From Zoogloea sp044344315 (GTDB lineage: Bacteria; Pseudomonadota; Gammaproteobacteria; Burkholderiales; Rhodocyclaceae): a stretch of DNA of 11,952 nt. Where the stretch lies: positions 1-11,952 of the forward strand of contig NZ_JBIJDC010000131.1 of NCBI RefSeq assembly GCF_044344315.1. The letters are read 5' to 3'. Below the pieces are notes generated by a model. It saw nothing but the letters and a program-made list of their open reading frames with translations. It was not told the origin of the DNA and searched no databases. Within the stretch, counting starts at the first letter, position 1. Each line of letters starts with the position of its first letter. Positions 6,526-11,952 of the stretch are shown here, in pieces. The position numbers and the translations under genes are program-made.

Positions 6526-8058
6526 CTACTTCTTGTCGCCCTGCAGGGCCTTTTCAAGCGCCTTCGCGGCATCGTCCTCAGCGTTCGGTGCGGGAATTGC
6601 ATCCTTCTCGCCCCCTTCAGCCGGAGCCGCTCCAGCGGCCGGTTCATTGTCGAACTGGACGGGCGAATCGTCCTGGGGTGCGTCATCCGGAACGACGATC
6701 TCCACCTGATCCGTATCGACTTTCACCTGAGCGTCGAGGCCCATGGTGACAAGCTGCGGGAAAGCGATCAAAACGCCGACCATGATGACCTGGATGACCA
6801 CGAAAGGCACGGCACCCCAATAGATCTGCGTGGTCTTGATGGCCGGCGGCGCCACCGAACGCAGATAGAACAGGGCAAAGCCGAAGGGCGGATGCATGAA
6901 GGACGTCTGCATGTTGACCCCCAGCAGCACACCAAACCAGATCAGGTCGATGCCGAGCTTTTCCGCCACCGGGGCCAGCAAGGGCACAACAATGAAGGCC
7001 AGTTCGAAGAAATCGAGGAAGAAGGCCAGCAGGAAAATCAGGATATTGACGACGATCAGGAAGCCCACCTGGCCACCGGGCAGATCAGCCAGCAGATGCT
7101 CGACCCACAGGTGGCCTTCGACACCGTAAAAGGTCAGGGAGAAGACACGCGCGCCAATCAGGATGAAGATCACGAATGTGGTCAGCTTGGCCGTGCTTTC
7201 CATGGCCTGCTTGAGCAGGGAAATGCTGAGACGCTTGCGCATCACGGCCATCACCAGGGCACCGAAGGCCCCCATGGCGCCGCCCTCGGTAGGGGTGGCA
7301 ATGCCCAGGAAGATGGTGCCCAGCACCAGGAAAATCAGCATCAGCGGCGGAACTAAGGAAGTCAGCACCCGCAGCAACAGTTTGACACCGCGCAAGGTTC
7401 GCGCTTCGGGAGGCAGGGCCGGCGCTGCGCTCGGCTTGAACACCGCGATGAGGGCCACGTAGCCCACGTAGAAGGCGGTCAGCACCAGGCCGGGGATCAG
7501 CGCACCCTGGTACATGTCACCGACCGAACGACCCAGCTGGTCAGCCATGATGATCAGCACCAGCGACGGCGGGATGATCTGTGCCAGGGTGCCGGAAGCT
7601 GCAATGACACCGGTAGCGAGACGCTGGTCGTAGCCGTAGCGCATCATGATCGGCAGGGAGATCAGGCCCATGGAGATAACCGAAGCCGCCACCACACCGG
7701 TGGTCGCCGCGAGAATGGCGCCGACGAAGATCACAGCGAAGGCCAGACCACCGCGCACCGGGCCGAAAAGCTGGCCGATGGTGTCGAGGAGGTCCTCTGC
7801 CATGCCTGATCGTTCCAGGATCAGGCCCATGAAGGTGAAGAAGGGAATGGCCAGCAGCGTGTCATTGGACATGACACCGAAGATGCGGTCAGGCAGGGCC
7901 TGGAACAGGGCCGGGGTGAGCATGCCCAGCTCGATGCCGATCAGGCCGAAAACGATGCCGTTGGCAGCCAGGGCGAAGGCCACCGGGTAGCCGAACAGCA
8001 TGAACAGTACCAGCGACCCGAACATCAGGGGCGCCATGTTGGCAGCAATGAATTCCAT
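6526..8058 (-). CDS. dctM: TRAP transporter large permease (DctM family, FcbT3-like)
   Basis: This is the large membrane subunit of a tripartite ATP-independent periplasmic transporter, which imports organic acids or related solutes using an ion gradient. The 510-residue protein has about a dozen hydrophobic segments and the conserved DctM signature around residues 113-190 (GAILAATTG, GTLAQIIPPS at 156-165, GALIPG at 185-190), plus FMHPPFGFALFY near 387-398. It most resembles the mannitol/chloroaromatic TRAP subgroup; the substrate cannot be told. After the last membrane segment (about 415-440) it carries an unusual 70-residue tail (443-510) rich in Asp, Glu, Ala and Pro, ending in basic residues. 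ATG 8058 directly follows the dctQ stop with no gap, and GGGGAGG (8067-8073 on this strand) sits 8 nt upstream. A strong terminator closes the unit. No dctP-type binding-protein gene is next to it. Confidence 0.93.
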   Translation of the reverse strand: MEFIAANMAPLMFGSLVLFMLFGYPVAFALAANGIVFGLIGIELGMLTPALFQALPDRIFGVMSNDTLLAIPFFTFMGLILERSGMAEDLLDTIGQLFGPVRGGLAFAVIFVGAILAATTGVVAASVISMGLISLPIMMRYGYDQRLATGVIAASGTLAQIIPPSLVLIIMADQLGRSVGDMYQGALIPGLVLTAFYVGYVALIAVFKPSAAPALPPEARTLRGVKLLLRVLTSLVPPLMLIFLVLGTIFLGIATPTEGGAMGAFGALVMAVMRKRLSISLLKQAMESTAKLTTFVIFILIGARVFSLTFYGVEGHLWVEHLLADLPGGQVGFLIVVNILIFLLAFFLDFFELAFIVVPLLAPVAEKLGIDLIWFGVLLGVNMQTSFMHPPFGFALFYLRSVAPPAIKTTQIYWGAVPFVVIQVIMVGVLIAFPQLVTMGLDAQVKVDTDQVEIVVPDDAPQDDSPVQFDNEPAAGAAPAEGGEKDAIPAPNAEDDAAKALEKALQGDKK

Positions 8059-8649
8059 TTAGACGGCCTCCCCACGTTGCTGCTTGATGGCCTTGGCCAA
8101 TTCCTCTTCAGCCGAGGGCGCCTTTGCCTTGGCGTTGGGATCGGGGATCAGACCCTTCAGAAAGGCAACGCGCTTGATGAATTCCGACACCCCTTGCAGG
8201 ATCAGCAGCGAGAAGCCGAGAGGGACAAGTGCGCGCACCGGCCAGATGATCAGCCCGCCCGCATTCGACGAATACTCGTTTTTGAGAAAAGCGTTGATGA
8301 AGATCGGCCAAGAGAGGTACAAAACGGCTACGGCCATCGGCGCAAGAAAGAAAAGCGTGCCGATGATGTCGATCCACGCATGGGCCCGTGGCGAGAATCG
8401 GCCCGAAACCACATCGATTCGCACATGTTCATTGCGCATCAGGGTGTAGCCCGCACACAGCAGAAAAATGGCCGAGAACAGGTACCACTGGATCTCAAGC
8501 AAGCCGTTGGAGCTGTAATTGAAGGTGTAACGCACGAAGGCGTTGACAGCGCTGATGAGGGTCACGACCAGGACGAGCCAGATCGTCGCCTTGCCAACAC
8601 CCTCCGAAAGCGCATCGATAGCGCGTGATAATTTGAGCAGGGCCTGCAC
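8059..8649 (-). CDS. dctQ: TRAP transporter small permease (DctQ family, FcbT2-like)
   Basis: This is the four-helix small subunit that pairs with DctM in TRAP transporters. The protein has about 196 residues. Hydrophobic segments occur near residues 20-40, 50-70, 90-115 and 135-155. The LEIQWYLFSAIFLL and NEHVRIDV motifs are characteristic of the mannitol/chloroaromatic-type subunits, and the C-terminus is a charged cytoplasmic-like tail of about 30 residues. I chose GTG 8649 as start because AAGGAGG (8664-8658 on this strand) lies 8 nt upstream. The other in-frame GTG, at 8658, begins inside that ribosome-binding site and would add only three residues. The stop TAA directly abuts the dctM ATG, so the two are translated as a pair. 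Upstream is a divergent phosphatase gene and not the usual binding-protein gene. Confidence 0.92.
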   Translation of the reverse strand: MQALLKLSRAIDALSEGVGKATIWLVLVVTLISAVNAFVRYTFNYSSNGLLEIQWYLFSAIFLLCAGYTLMRNEHVRIDVVSGRFSPRAHAWIDIIGTLFFLAPMAVAVLYLSWPIFINAFLKNEYSSNAGGLIIWPVRALVPLGFSLLILQGVSEFIKRVAFLKGLIPDPNAKAKAPSAEEELAKAIKQQRGEAV

Positions 8650-8657
8650 GTCCCGCA

Positions 8658-8664
8658 CCTCCTT
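8658..8664 (-). promoter_or_regulatory. Ribosome-binding site that decides the dctQ start
   Basis: AAGGAGG on the minus strand is a near-perfect Shine-Dalgarno sequence. It is 8 nt from GTG 8649 but overlaps GTG 8658, which argues for the shorter protein. Confidence 0.8.
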
Positions 8665-8719
8665 TAGTGTGAAAATCCATTTGATCCAGGCTGCAAAAGC
8701 CCGTATCTGCTGGGCTGGG

Positions 8720-8747
8720 ATTATCGGCGAGATAGATCCTGCAACAA
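8720..8747 (-). promoter_or_regulatory. Candidate sigma70 promoter for dctQM
   Basis: On the minus strand TTGTTG (8747-8742) and GATAAT (8725-8720) are separated by 16 nt. Transcription would begin near 8713, giving a leader of about 64 nt before GTG 8649. The match is good for a GC-rich genome but untested. Confidence 0.45.
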
Positions 8748-8893
8748 TCAGGGATTACGCCTACCGTAGCGTCAATACGGCCTAAAGCCGGTGCTGGCGC
8801 GGGTTTCCCCCAACCCGCCGGCCGCGATTCGCCACCTTGGCAGGCCATGCGATACTTGCGGTTCCTCTCCCCTTTCCTTGCCCGCAGTCAACC

Positions 8894-9532
8894 ATGACCA
8901 CCCGCATCTGCCTGGTTCGCCACGGCGAAACAGCCTGGAACGCCGAACGACGCCTCCAGGGCCATATCGACATCCCGCTCAATGACATCGGCCTGGCCCA
9001 AGCCCGTGCCACCGCAGCCAGCCTGACCAACCAGAGCTTTGAGGCCGCCTACGCCTCCGACCTACTTCGCGCCCGTCAGACGGCCGATGCCATTGCCACC
9101 CGTTGTACCCTGCAGCCCGCCATCGACGCCCGCCTGCGCGAGCGGCACTACGGCGTTTTCCAGGCGCTCACCTATGACGAAGCCAGGGCGCGCTTCCCAG
9201 AGGACTATCAGCACTTCGAAAGCCGCGACCCCGAGTTCGTGTTTCCTGGTGGCGGCGAGAGCCTGCGGCAATTTGCCGCGCGCATCCATGAGGCTCTCCA
9301 TGACATCGCCACGCGTCATCAGGGCGGCACAGTGCTGGTGGTAACCCATGGCGGAGTCCTCGACGTCGCCCACCGTCTGGCGACGGGCAAGCCCCTCGAA
9401 ACACCACGTGACTTCACCATTCCCAACGCTGCACTGAACTGGATCGAGCGAGATGGCGTGGATTGGCGGCTGATCGCCTGGGCCGAGCAGCGTCACCTGA
9501 AGAGTGCGCTGGACGAATTGCCCAACACCTGA
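8894..9532 (+). CDS. Histidine phosphatase family protein (GpmB/PhoE-like)
   Basis: This cytoplasmic phosphohydrolase of 212 residues is of the branch-1 histidine phosphatase superfamily. The catalytic signature LVRHGET carries the nucleophile His10. Arg9 and Arg59 (SDLLRARQT) bind phosphate. Glu83 in LRERHYG is the expected acid and His152 in VVTHGG completes the pocket. It is shorter than true cofactor-dependent phosphoglycerate mutases (about 230-250 residues), so a broad-specificity phosphatase is more likely than a glycolytic mutase, despite the 'phosphoglycerate mutase' label such proteins often get. A CobC-like alpha-ribazole phosphatase role is possible, but no cobalamin genes are nearby. 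I chose ATG 8894 because the family begins right before the RHGE motif; the frame stays open to an ATG at 8837 that would add an unconvincing 19 residues. No clear Shine-Dalgarno sequence is visible. The gene is transcribed away from dctQM. Confidence 0.88.
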   Translation: MTTRICLVRHGETAWNAERRLQGHIDIPLNDIGLAQARATAASLTNQSFEAAYASDLLRARQTADAIATRCTLQPAIDARLRERHYGVFQALTYDEARARFPEDYQHFESRDPEFVFPGGGESLRQFAARIHEALHDIATRHQGGTVLVVTHGGVLDVAHRLATGKPLETPRDFTIPNAALNWIERDGVDWRLIAWAEQRHLKSALDELPNT

Positions 9533-9556
9533 CCTAGGGTAAGGCTGACTTTCCCC

Positions 9557-9583
9557 TAAAGTAATTCCGACTCCGGCCGTATG
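9557..9583 (+). promoter_or_regulatory. Sigma28 (FliA)-type promoter for the chemoreceptor gene
   Basis: TAAAGTAA (9557-9564), an 11-nt spacer and GCCGTATG (9576-9583) closely follow the flagellar sigma28 consensus TAAAGTTT-N11-GCCGATAA. The site is 48 nt upstream of the receptor ATG, and chemoreceptor genes are classic sigma28 targets. Confidence 0.75.
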
Positions 9584-9588
9584 CAGAA

Positions 9589-9612
9589 GGCAATCCATTG
9601 CCAATATGGCAA
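9589..9612 (+). repeat. Two overlapping inverted repeats in the chemoreceptor leader
   Basis: GGCAAT (9589-9594) pairs with ATTGCC (9597-9602). The same TTGCC arm, as TTGCCA (9598-9603), pairs with TGGCAA (9607-9612) across ATA. The two pairings exclude each other. They lie between the predicted transcription start and the GGAG ribosome-binding site at 9621-9624, so they could be an operator or alternative mRNA hairpins. Confidence 0.55.
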
Positions 9613-9630
9613 GCACGGCTGGAGTCCTTC

Positions 9631-11667
9631 ATGTTGAAATTGAACCGTCTGTCCCTCGTTCATCAGATCGCCCTCGCGGCAACCTTCGTCAGCATTCTCA
9701 TCTTCTCCGGACTGATTGCCTTCACGACATATTTCGCCGAACGCGCAGCCCTCGCGAAGACCGAAGAGGAATTGAACAACCAGATCAGGGGCATCGTCAG
9801 GATGCTTGAGCTCAGCCACGGCAATGCCACATCCCAGGCAAACAAGGGCCTGGCCCGGCTGAAGGACACGACGGGGCAGCTCCGATTCGGTCCTGACACC
9901 ATGGCGTCCGGCGACTATCAGGTACCGGTCGTACGTAGTGGTGATCGCATTTTCAACAGCAATACCGCCGTCCTGGAGAGCATAAAACGTCAGATCGACG
10001 CAGACCCCGCCCTGCTGATCCGGGTCGGTGACGAATTCGTGCGCGGCGCCACCTTGCTCAAGACCAAGGAAGGGAAAAGCAGCGAGGGCACGCCCATTCC
10101 GGGAAACAGTCCGGAAGCCAAGGCACTGCTGAGCGGCAAGAGCTATACAGGTGTCGTCAAGCGTTCCGGAAAGTATTACATCTCGGCCATCGAACCCATA
10201 CTCGGCGACAACGGCAAGGTCATCGGCGCGCTAGCGGCCCGGGTGGACATCCAGGGTGACATGGATCGCCTGTTCAAGGCCCTTGGTGAGATCAGGTCCG
10301 GCACCACGGGCTATACCTACGTGCTTGCACCTCATGAGGAAGCCGCCAAGACTGAACTCATCCATCACCCCAGCTTTGCCGGAAAAACCCTGGGCGAGAT
10401 CGGCAACCCGGCCCTTACCGGCATCGTGGCCGAGCAGGTTCAGCGCAAACAAGGGGCGATGACCTACGCCTGGAGCCGTCCGGACAGCTCCGATACGGCA
10501 CAGAAAATGGTCGTGTTCGACAGTGCCCCCTCCTGGGGCTGGATCGTCGCCACCGGCAGTTTCATCGACGAATTCACCGCAGAAGCCCGCCAACTCCGCA
10601 ACAACCTGATCGCCTTGTGTATTGGTGGAGCCCTCCTGCTCGCTGTCGTGCTTTATTTCATCACCCGCAATCGCCTGTCCCCCATCAAGGGCCTGCTAGA
10701 CGCCACCCGTCGCATTGGCGATGGTGACCTGAGCGTCCGTTTCCCCGACACCTCGGCCGACAGCGCCAACGAGCTGGACCAGATCACCCGCTCGCTCGAC
10801 AGCACCACCCGCAAGATCGGCACCCTGATTGGCGACGTGATCCACACTGCCAATACTGTCAAGGAGTCAGCACGTACCGTGAGGCTGGGCTCCGATGAAG
10901 TGGTCAATGGCACCGCCTCCCAAAGCGAAGCGGCGGCGGGCCTGGCGTCCGCCATCGAAGAGTTGTCCGTCAGCATCACCCATGTGTCCGACAGCGCAGC
11001 GCTGGCCCGGGACATCACCCAGCAGGCCCAGGCGCATGCCGACGACGGCGGCCTCAAGGTGCGAAACATGATCAGTGGCATGGACCGTATCGCCCAGGAA
11101 ATCAACAAGGCCGGCGAGGCGGTAAACCTGCTCTCCGAGCGCTCAGCACGCATATCCAACATCGGCAAAATCATCAACGAAATCGCCGACCAGACCAATC
11201 TGCTGGCCCTCAATGCTGCCATCGAGGCAGCCCGGGCGGGCGAAAGCGGCCGCGGATTTGCCGTGGTGGCCGATGAGGTGCGCAAGCTGGCTGAACGCAC
11301 CGCCAGTTCTACCCGGGAGATATCGGTGACCGTGTCCGAAGTGCAGGGTGAGGCCGACCGTGTCGTCGCCATGATCAAGGGCGTTACCGACGAAGTTAGG
11401 GGCGGCGTGCAGTTCGCCACCGACTCGGGTGCTGTGCTCGACACCATCCGTAACGAAAGCAGTCGCACAACTGGCGCCGTCAACGACATTGCCGATGCAA
11501 CGCGGGAACAGAGTGCTGCCAGCCAAGATGTGGCCCGCGGTGTGGAGCGGATCGCCCAGATGGCCGAACAGAACAATCAGATCACCCGGCACACCCACGG
11601 GCAGACCGCCGTGCTCGAACAACTGGCTGCCGACCTGGAATCCAAGGTCAGCCACTTCCGGGTCTGA
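9631..11667 (+). CDS. Methyl-accepting chemotaxis protein with periplasmic Cache sensor
   Basis: This transmembrane chemoreceptor has 678 residues. Membrane segment 1 is at about 13-33. A large periplasmic domain (about 36-320) resembles the Cache_3-Cache_2 type (for example GKYYISAIEPI and IGALAARVDI). Membrane segment 2 is at about 326-346, followed by a HAMP domain (about 347-400) with RIGDGDLSVRF. The coiled-coil signalling domain has the highly conserved hairpin tip at about 517-557 (EIADQTNLLALNAAIEAARAG, GRGFAVVADEVRKLAERT), which binds CheA and CheW. The C-terminus ends SKVSHFRV with no NWETF-type pentapeptide, so CheR tethering is not expected. I chose ATG 9631 because GGAG at 9621-9624 is 6 nt upstream; an in-frame TTG at 9598 lies inside the leader repeats. 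A sigma28 promoter precedes it and a terminator follows, so it is a single-gene unit. The ligand is unknown; Cache domains usually bind small organic molecules. Confidence 0.94.
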   Translation: MLKLNRLSLVHQIALAATFVSILIFSGLIAFTTYFAERAALAKTEEELNNQIRGIVRMLELSHGNATSQANKGLARLKDTTGQLRFGPDTMASGDYQVPVVRSGDRIFNSNTAVLESIKRQIDADPALLIRVGDEFVRGATLLKTKEGKSSEGTPIPGNSPEAKALLSGKSYTGVVKRSGKYYISAIEPILGDNGKVIGALAARVDIQGDMDRLFKALGEIRSGTTGYTYVLAPHEEAAKTELIHHPSFAGKTLGEIGNPALTGIVAEQVQRKQGAMTYAWSRPDSSDTAQKMVVFDSAPSWGWIVATGSFIDEFTAEARQLRNNLIALCIGGALLLAVVLYFITRNRLSPIKGLLDATRRIGDGDLSVRFPDTSADSANELDQITRSLDSTTRKIGTLIGDVIHTANTVKESARTVRLGSDEVVNGTASQSEAAAGLASAIEELSVSITHVSDSAALARDITQQAQAHADDGGLKVRNMISGMDRIAQEINKAGEAVNLLSERSARISNIGKIINEIADQTNLLALNAAIEAARAGESGRGFAVVADEVRKLAERTASSTREISVTVSEVQGEADRVVAMIKGVTDEVRGGVQFATDSGAVLDTIRNESSRTTGAVNDIADATREQSAASQDVARGVERIAQMAEQNNQITRHTHGQTAVLEQLAADLESKVSHFRV

Positions 11668-11682
11668 GAAGGCTCATCCCGG

Positions 11683-11724
11683 GCGTGCCCACCCCTCAAC
11701 AGGGGTGGGCACGCACTGTTTTGG
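11683..11724 (+). terminator. Rho-independent terminator after the chemoreceptor gene
   Basis: A perfect 14-bp stem GCGTGCCCACCCCT (11683-11696) pairs with AGGGGTGGGCACGC (11701-11714) around a CAAC loop. A short T run (GTTTTGG) begins a few bases after the stem. It starts 16 nt after the receptor stop. The T tract is short and offset, so termination may be partly stem-driven. Confidence 0.8.
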
Positions 11725-11755
11725 AACACCGGCTTTCGGCAAGCATGAACGGCCG

Positions 11756-11764
11756 TGTTAAACT
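11756..11764 (+). promoter_or_regulatory. Candidate extended -10 promoter for glyA
   Basis: TGTTAAACT fits an extended -10 (TGn plus TAAACT) with a start near 11771 and a leader of about 25 nt. No good -35 is seen at the usual distance. No riboswitch fits in so short a leader. Confidence 0.4.
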
Positions 11765-11795
11765 TCTCTTTTGACTCAAACCCACCCGGATCGCC

Positions 11796-11952
11796 ATGTT
11801 TTCCAAGCAAAATACCCTCGCCAAGGTCGACCCCGAACTCTGGCAAGCCATTGAGGCCGAAAACCGCCGTCAGGAAGATCACATCGAACTGATCGCGTCC
11901 GAGAACTACGTTAGTGCAGCCGTCATGGAAGCCCAGGGCTCCCAGCTCACCA
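11796..11952 (+). CDS. glyA: Serine hydroxymethyltransferase (5' part, runs off the window)
   Basis: The first 52 codons of GlyA are present, starting at ATG 11796. The enzyme is PLP-dependent and interconverts serine plus tetrahydrofolate with glycine plus 5,10-methylene-tetrahydrofolate, the main source of one-carbon units; it is cytoplasmic. The stretch has the family hallmarks: an amphipathic N-terminal arm (DPELWQAIEAE), then HIELIASENYVS with the conserved Glu-Leu-Ile-Ala-Ser-Glu-Asn block near residues 31-37, and VMEAQGSQLT. Only a weak purine-rich sequence precedes the ATG. The gene lies downstream of the chemoreceptor terminator and should have its own promoter. The identity is secure; the C-terminal part, including the PLP lysine, is not in the window. 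Confidence 0.95.
   Translation, partial: MFSKQNTLAKVDPELWQAIEAENRRQEDHIELIASENYVSAAVMEAQGSQLT

Noticed and set aside
8837..8893. Upstream ATG extension of the histidine phosphatase
   Set aside because: It would add 19 residues rich in Pro and Ala before the RHGE motif, which normally sits at the extreme N-terminus; no ribosome-binding site supports it.
9533..9558. Possible terminator after the phosphatase gene (TAGGG ... CCCTA)
   Set aside because: The pairing is imperfect beyond 5 bp, there is no T run, and it overlaps the sigma28 -35 box.
10653..11576. Minus-strand open frame of 307 codons opposite the chemoreceptor
   Set aside because: Its Ser/Arg/Ala-rich product is the antisense of the coiled-coil signalling domain and has no independent support.
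11715..11795. Glycine or tetrahydrofolate riboswitch before glyA
   Set aside because: The space after the terminator is about 80 nt and I see none of the conserved motifs or helices of those riboswitches.

Overview
The window is a GC-rich, gene-dense bacterial chromosome segment. Gene content and protein style point to a betaproteobacterium, most likely Rhodocyclales (the Azoarcus/Thauera/Zoogloea group). This rests on the ruvX-pyrR-pyrB-pyrC' arrangement, an FcbT-like TRAP permease pair and a GlyA N-terminus typical of that group. The taxonomic call is an inference from family resemblance, not from a search. I see no tRNA, rRNA, CRISPR array, insertion sequence or phage gene, and no compositional break suggesting recent transfer.

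Layout. (1) 1-3039, + strand: a tightly packed pyrimidine operon. It holds the 3' end of ruvX/yqgF, then pyrR, pyrB and a dihydroorotase homologue (pyrC') that has lost nearly all its metal ligands. Neighbouring genes overlap or nearly touch, and a hairpin terminator follows. (2) 3255-4292, + strand: a soluble GGDEF diguanylate cyclase with a degenerate inhibitory site, possibly under a flagellar sigma28 promoter. (3) 4317-6410, - strand: a membrane-anchored M48 zinc metalloprotease and, upstream of it with a 3-nt gap, a polytopic YjgN/DUF898 protein. (4) 6526-8649, - strand: TRAP transporter permeases dctQ and dctM, ending at a strong terminator. No substrate-binding-protein gene is present beside them. 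(5) 8894-9532, + strand: a histidine-phosphatase-family (GpmB-like) enzyme. (6) 9631-11667, + strand: a methyl-accepting chemotaxis protein with a Cache-type sensor. It is preceded by a good sigma28 promoter and followed by a 14-bp perfect-stem terminator. (7) 11796 to the end, + strand: the start of glyA.

How the genes work together. PyrB and inactive PyrC' are expected to form the large ATCase complex known in Pseudomonas and relatives, with pyrR as a co-transcribed PRPP-binding protein. The chemoreceptor and perhaps the diguanylate cyclase link the window to motility control through sigma28-like promoters. The M48/DUF898 pair looks like a cell-envelope unit of unknown function. The TRAP pair needs a binding protein encoded elsewhere.

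Most of the window is ordinary core-genome content and I do not see a clearly new system. The least characterised parts are the YjgN/DUF898-M48 pair, the TRAP permease without its binding protein (with an acidic DctM tail), and the nested inverted repeats in the chemoreceptor leader.
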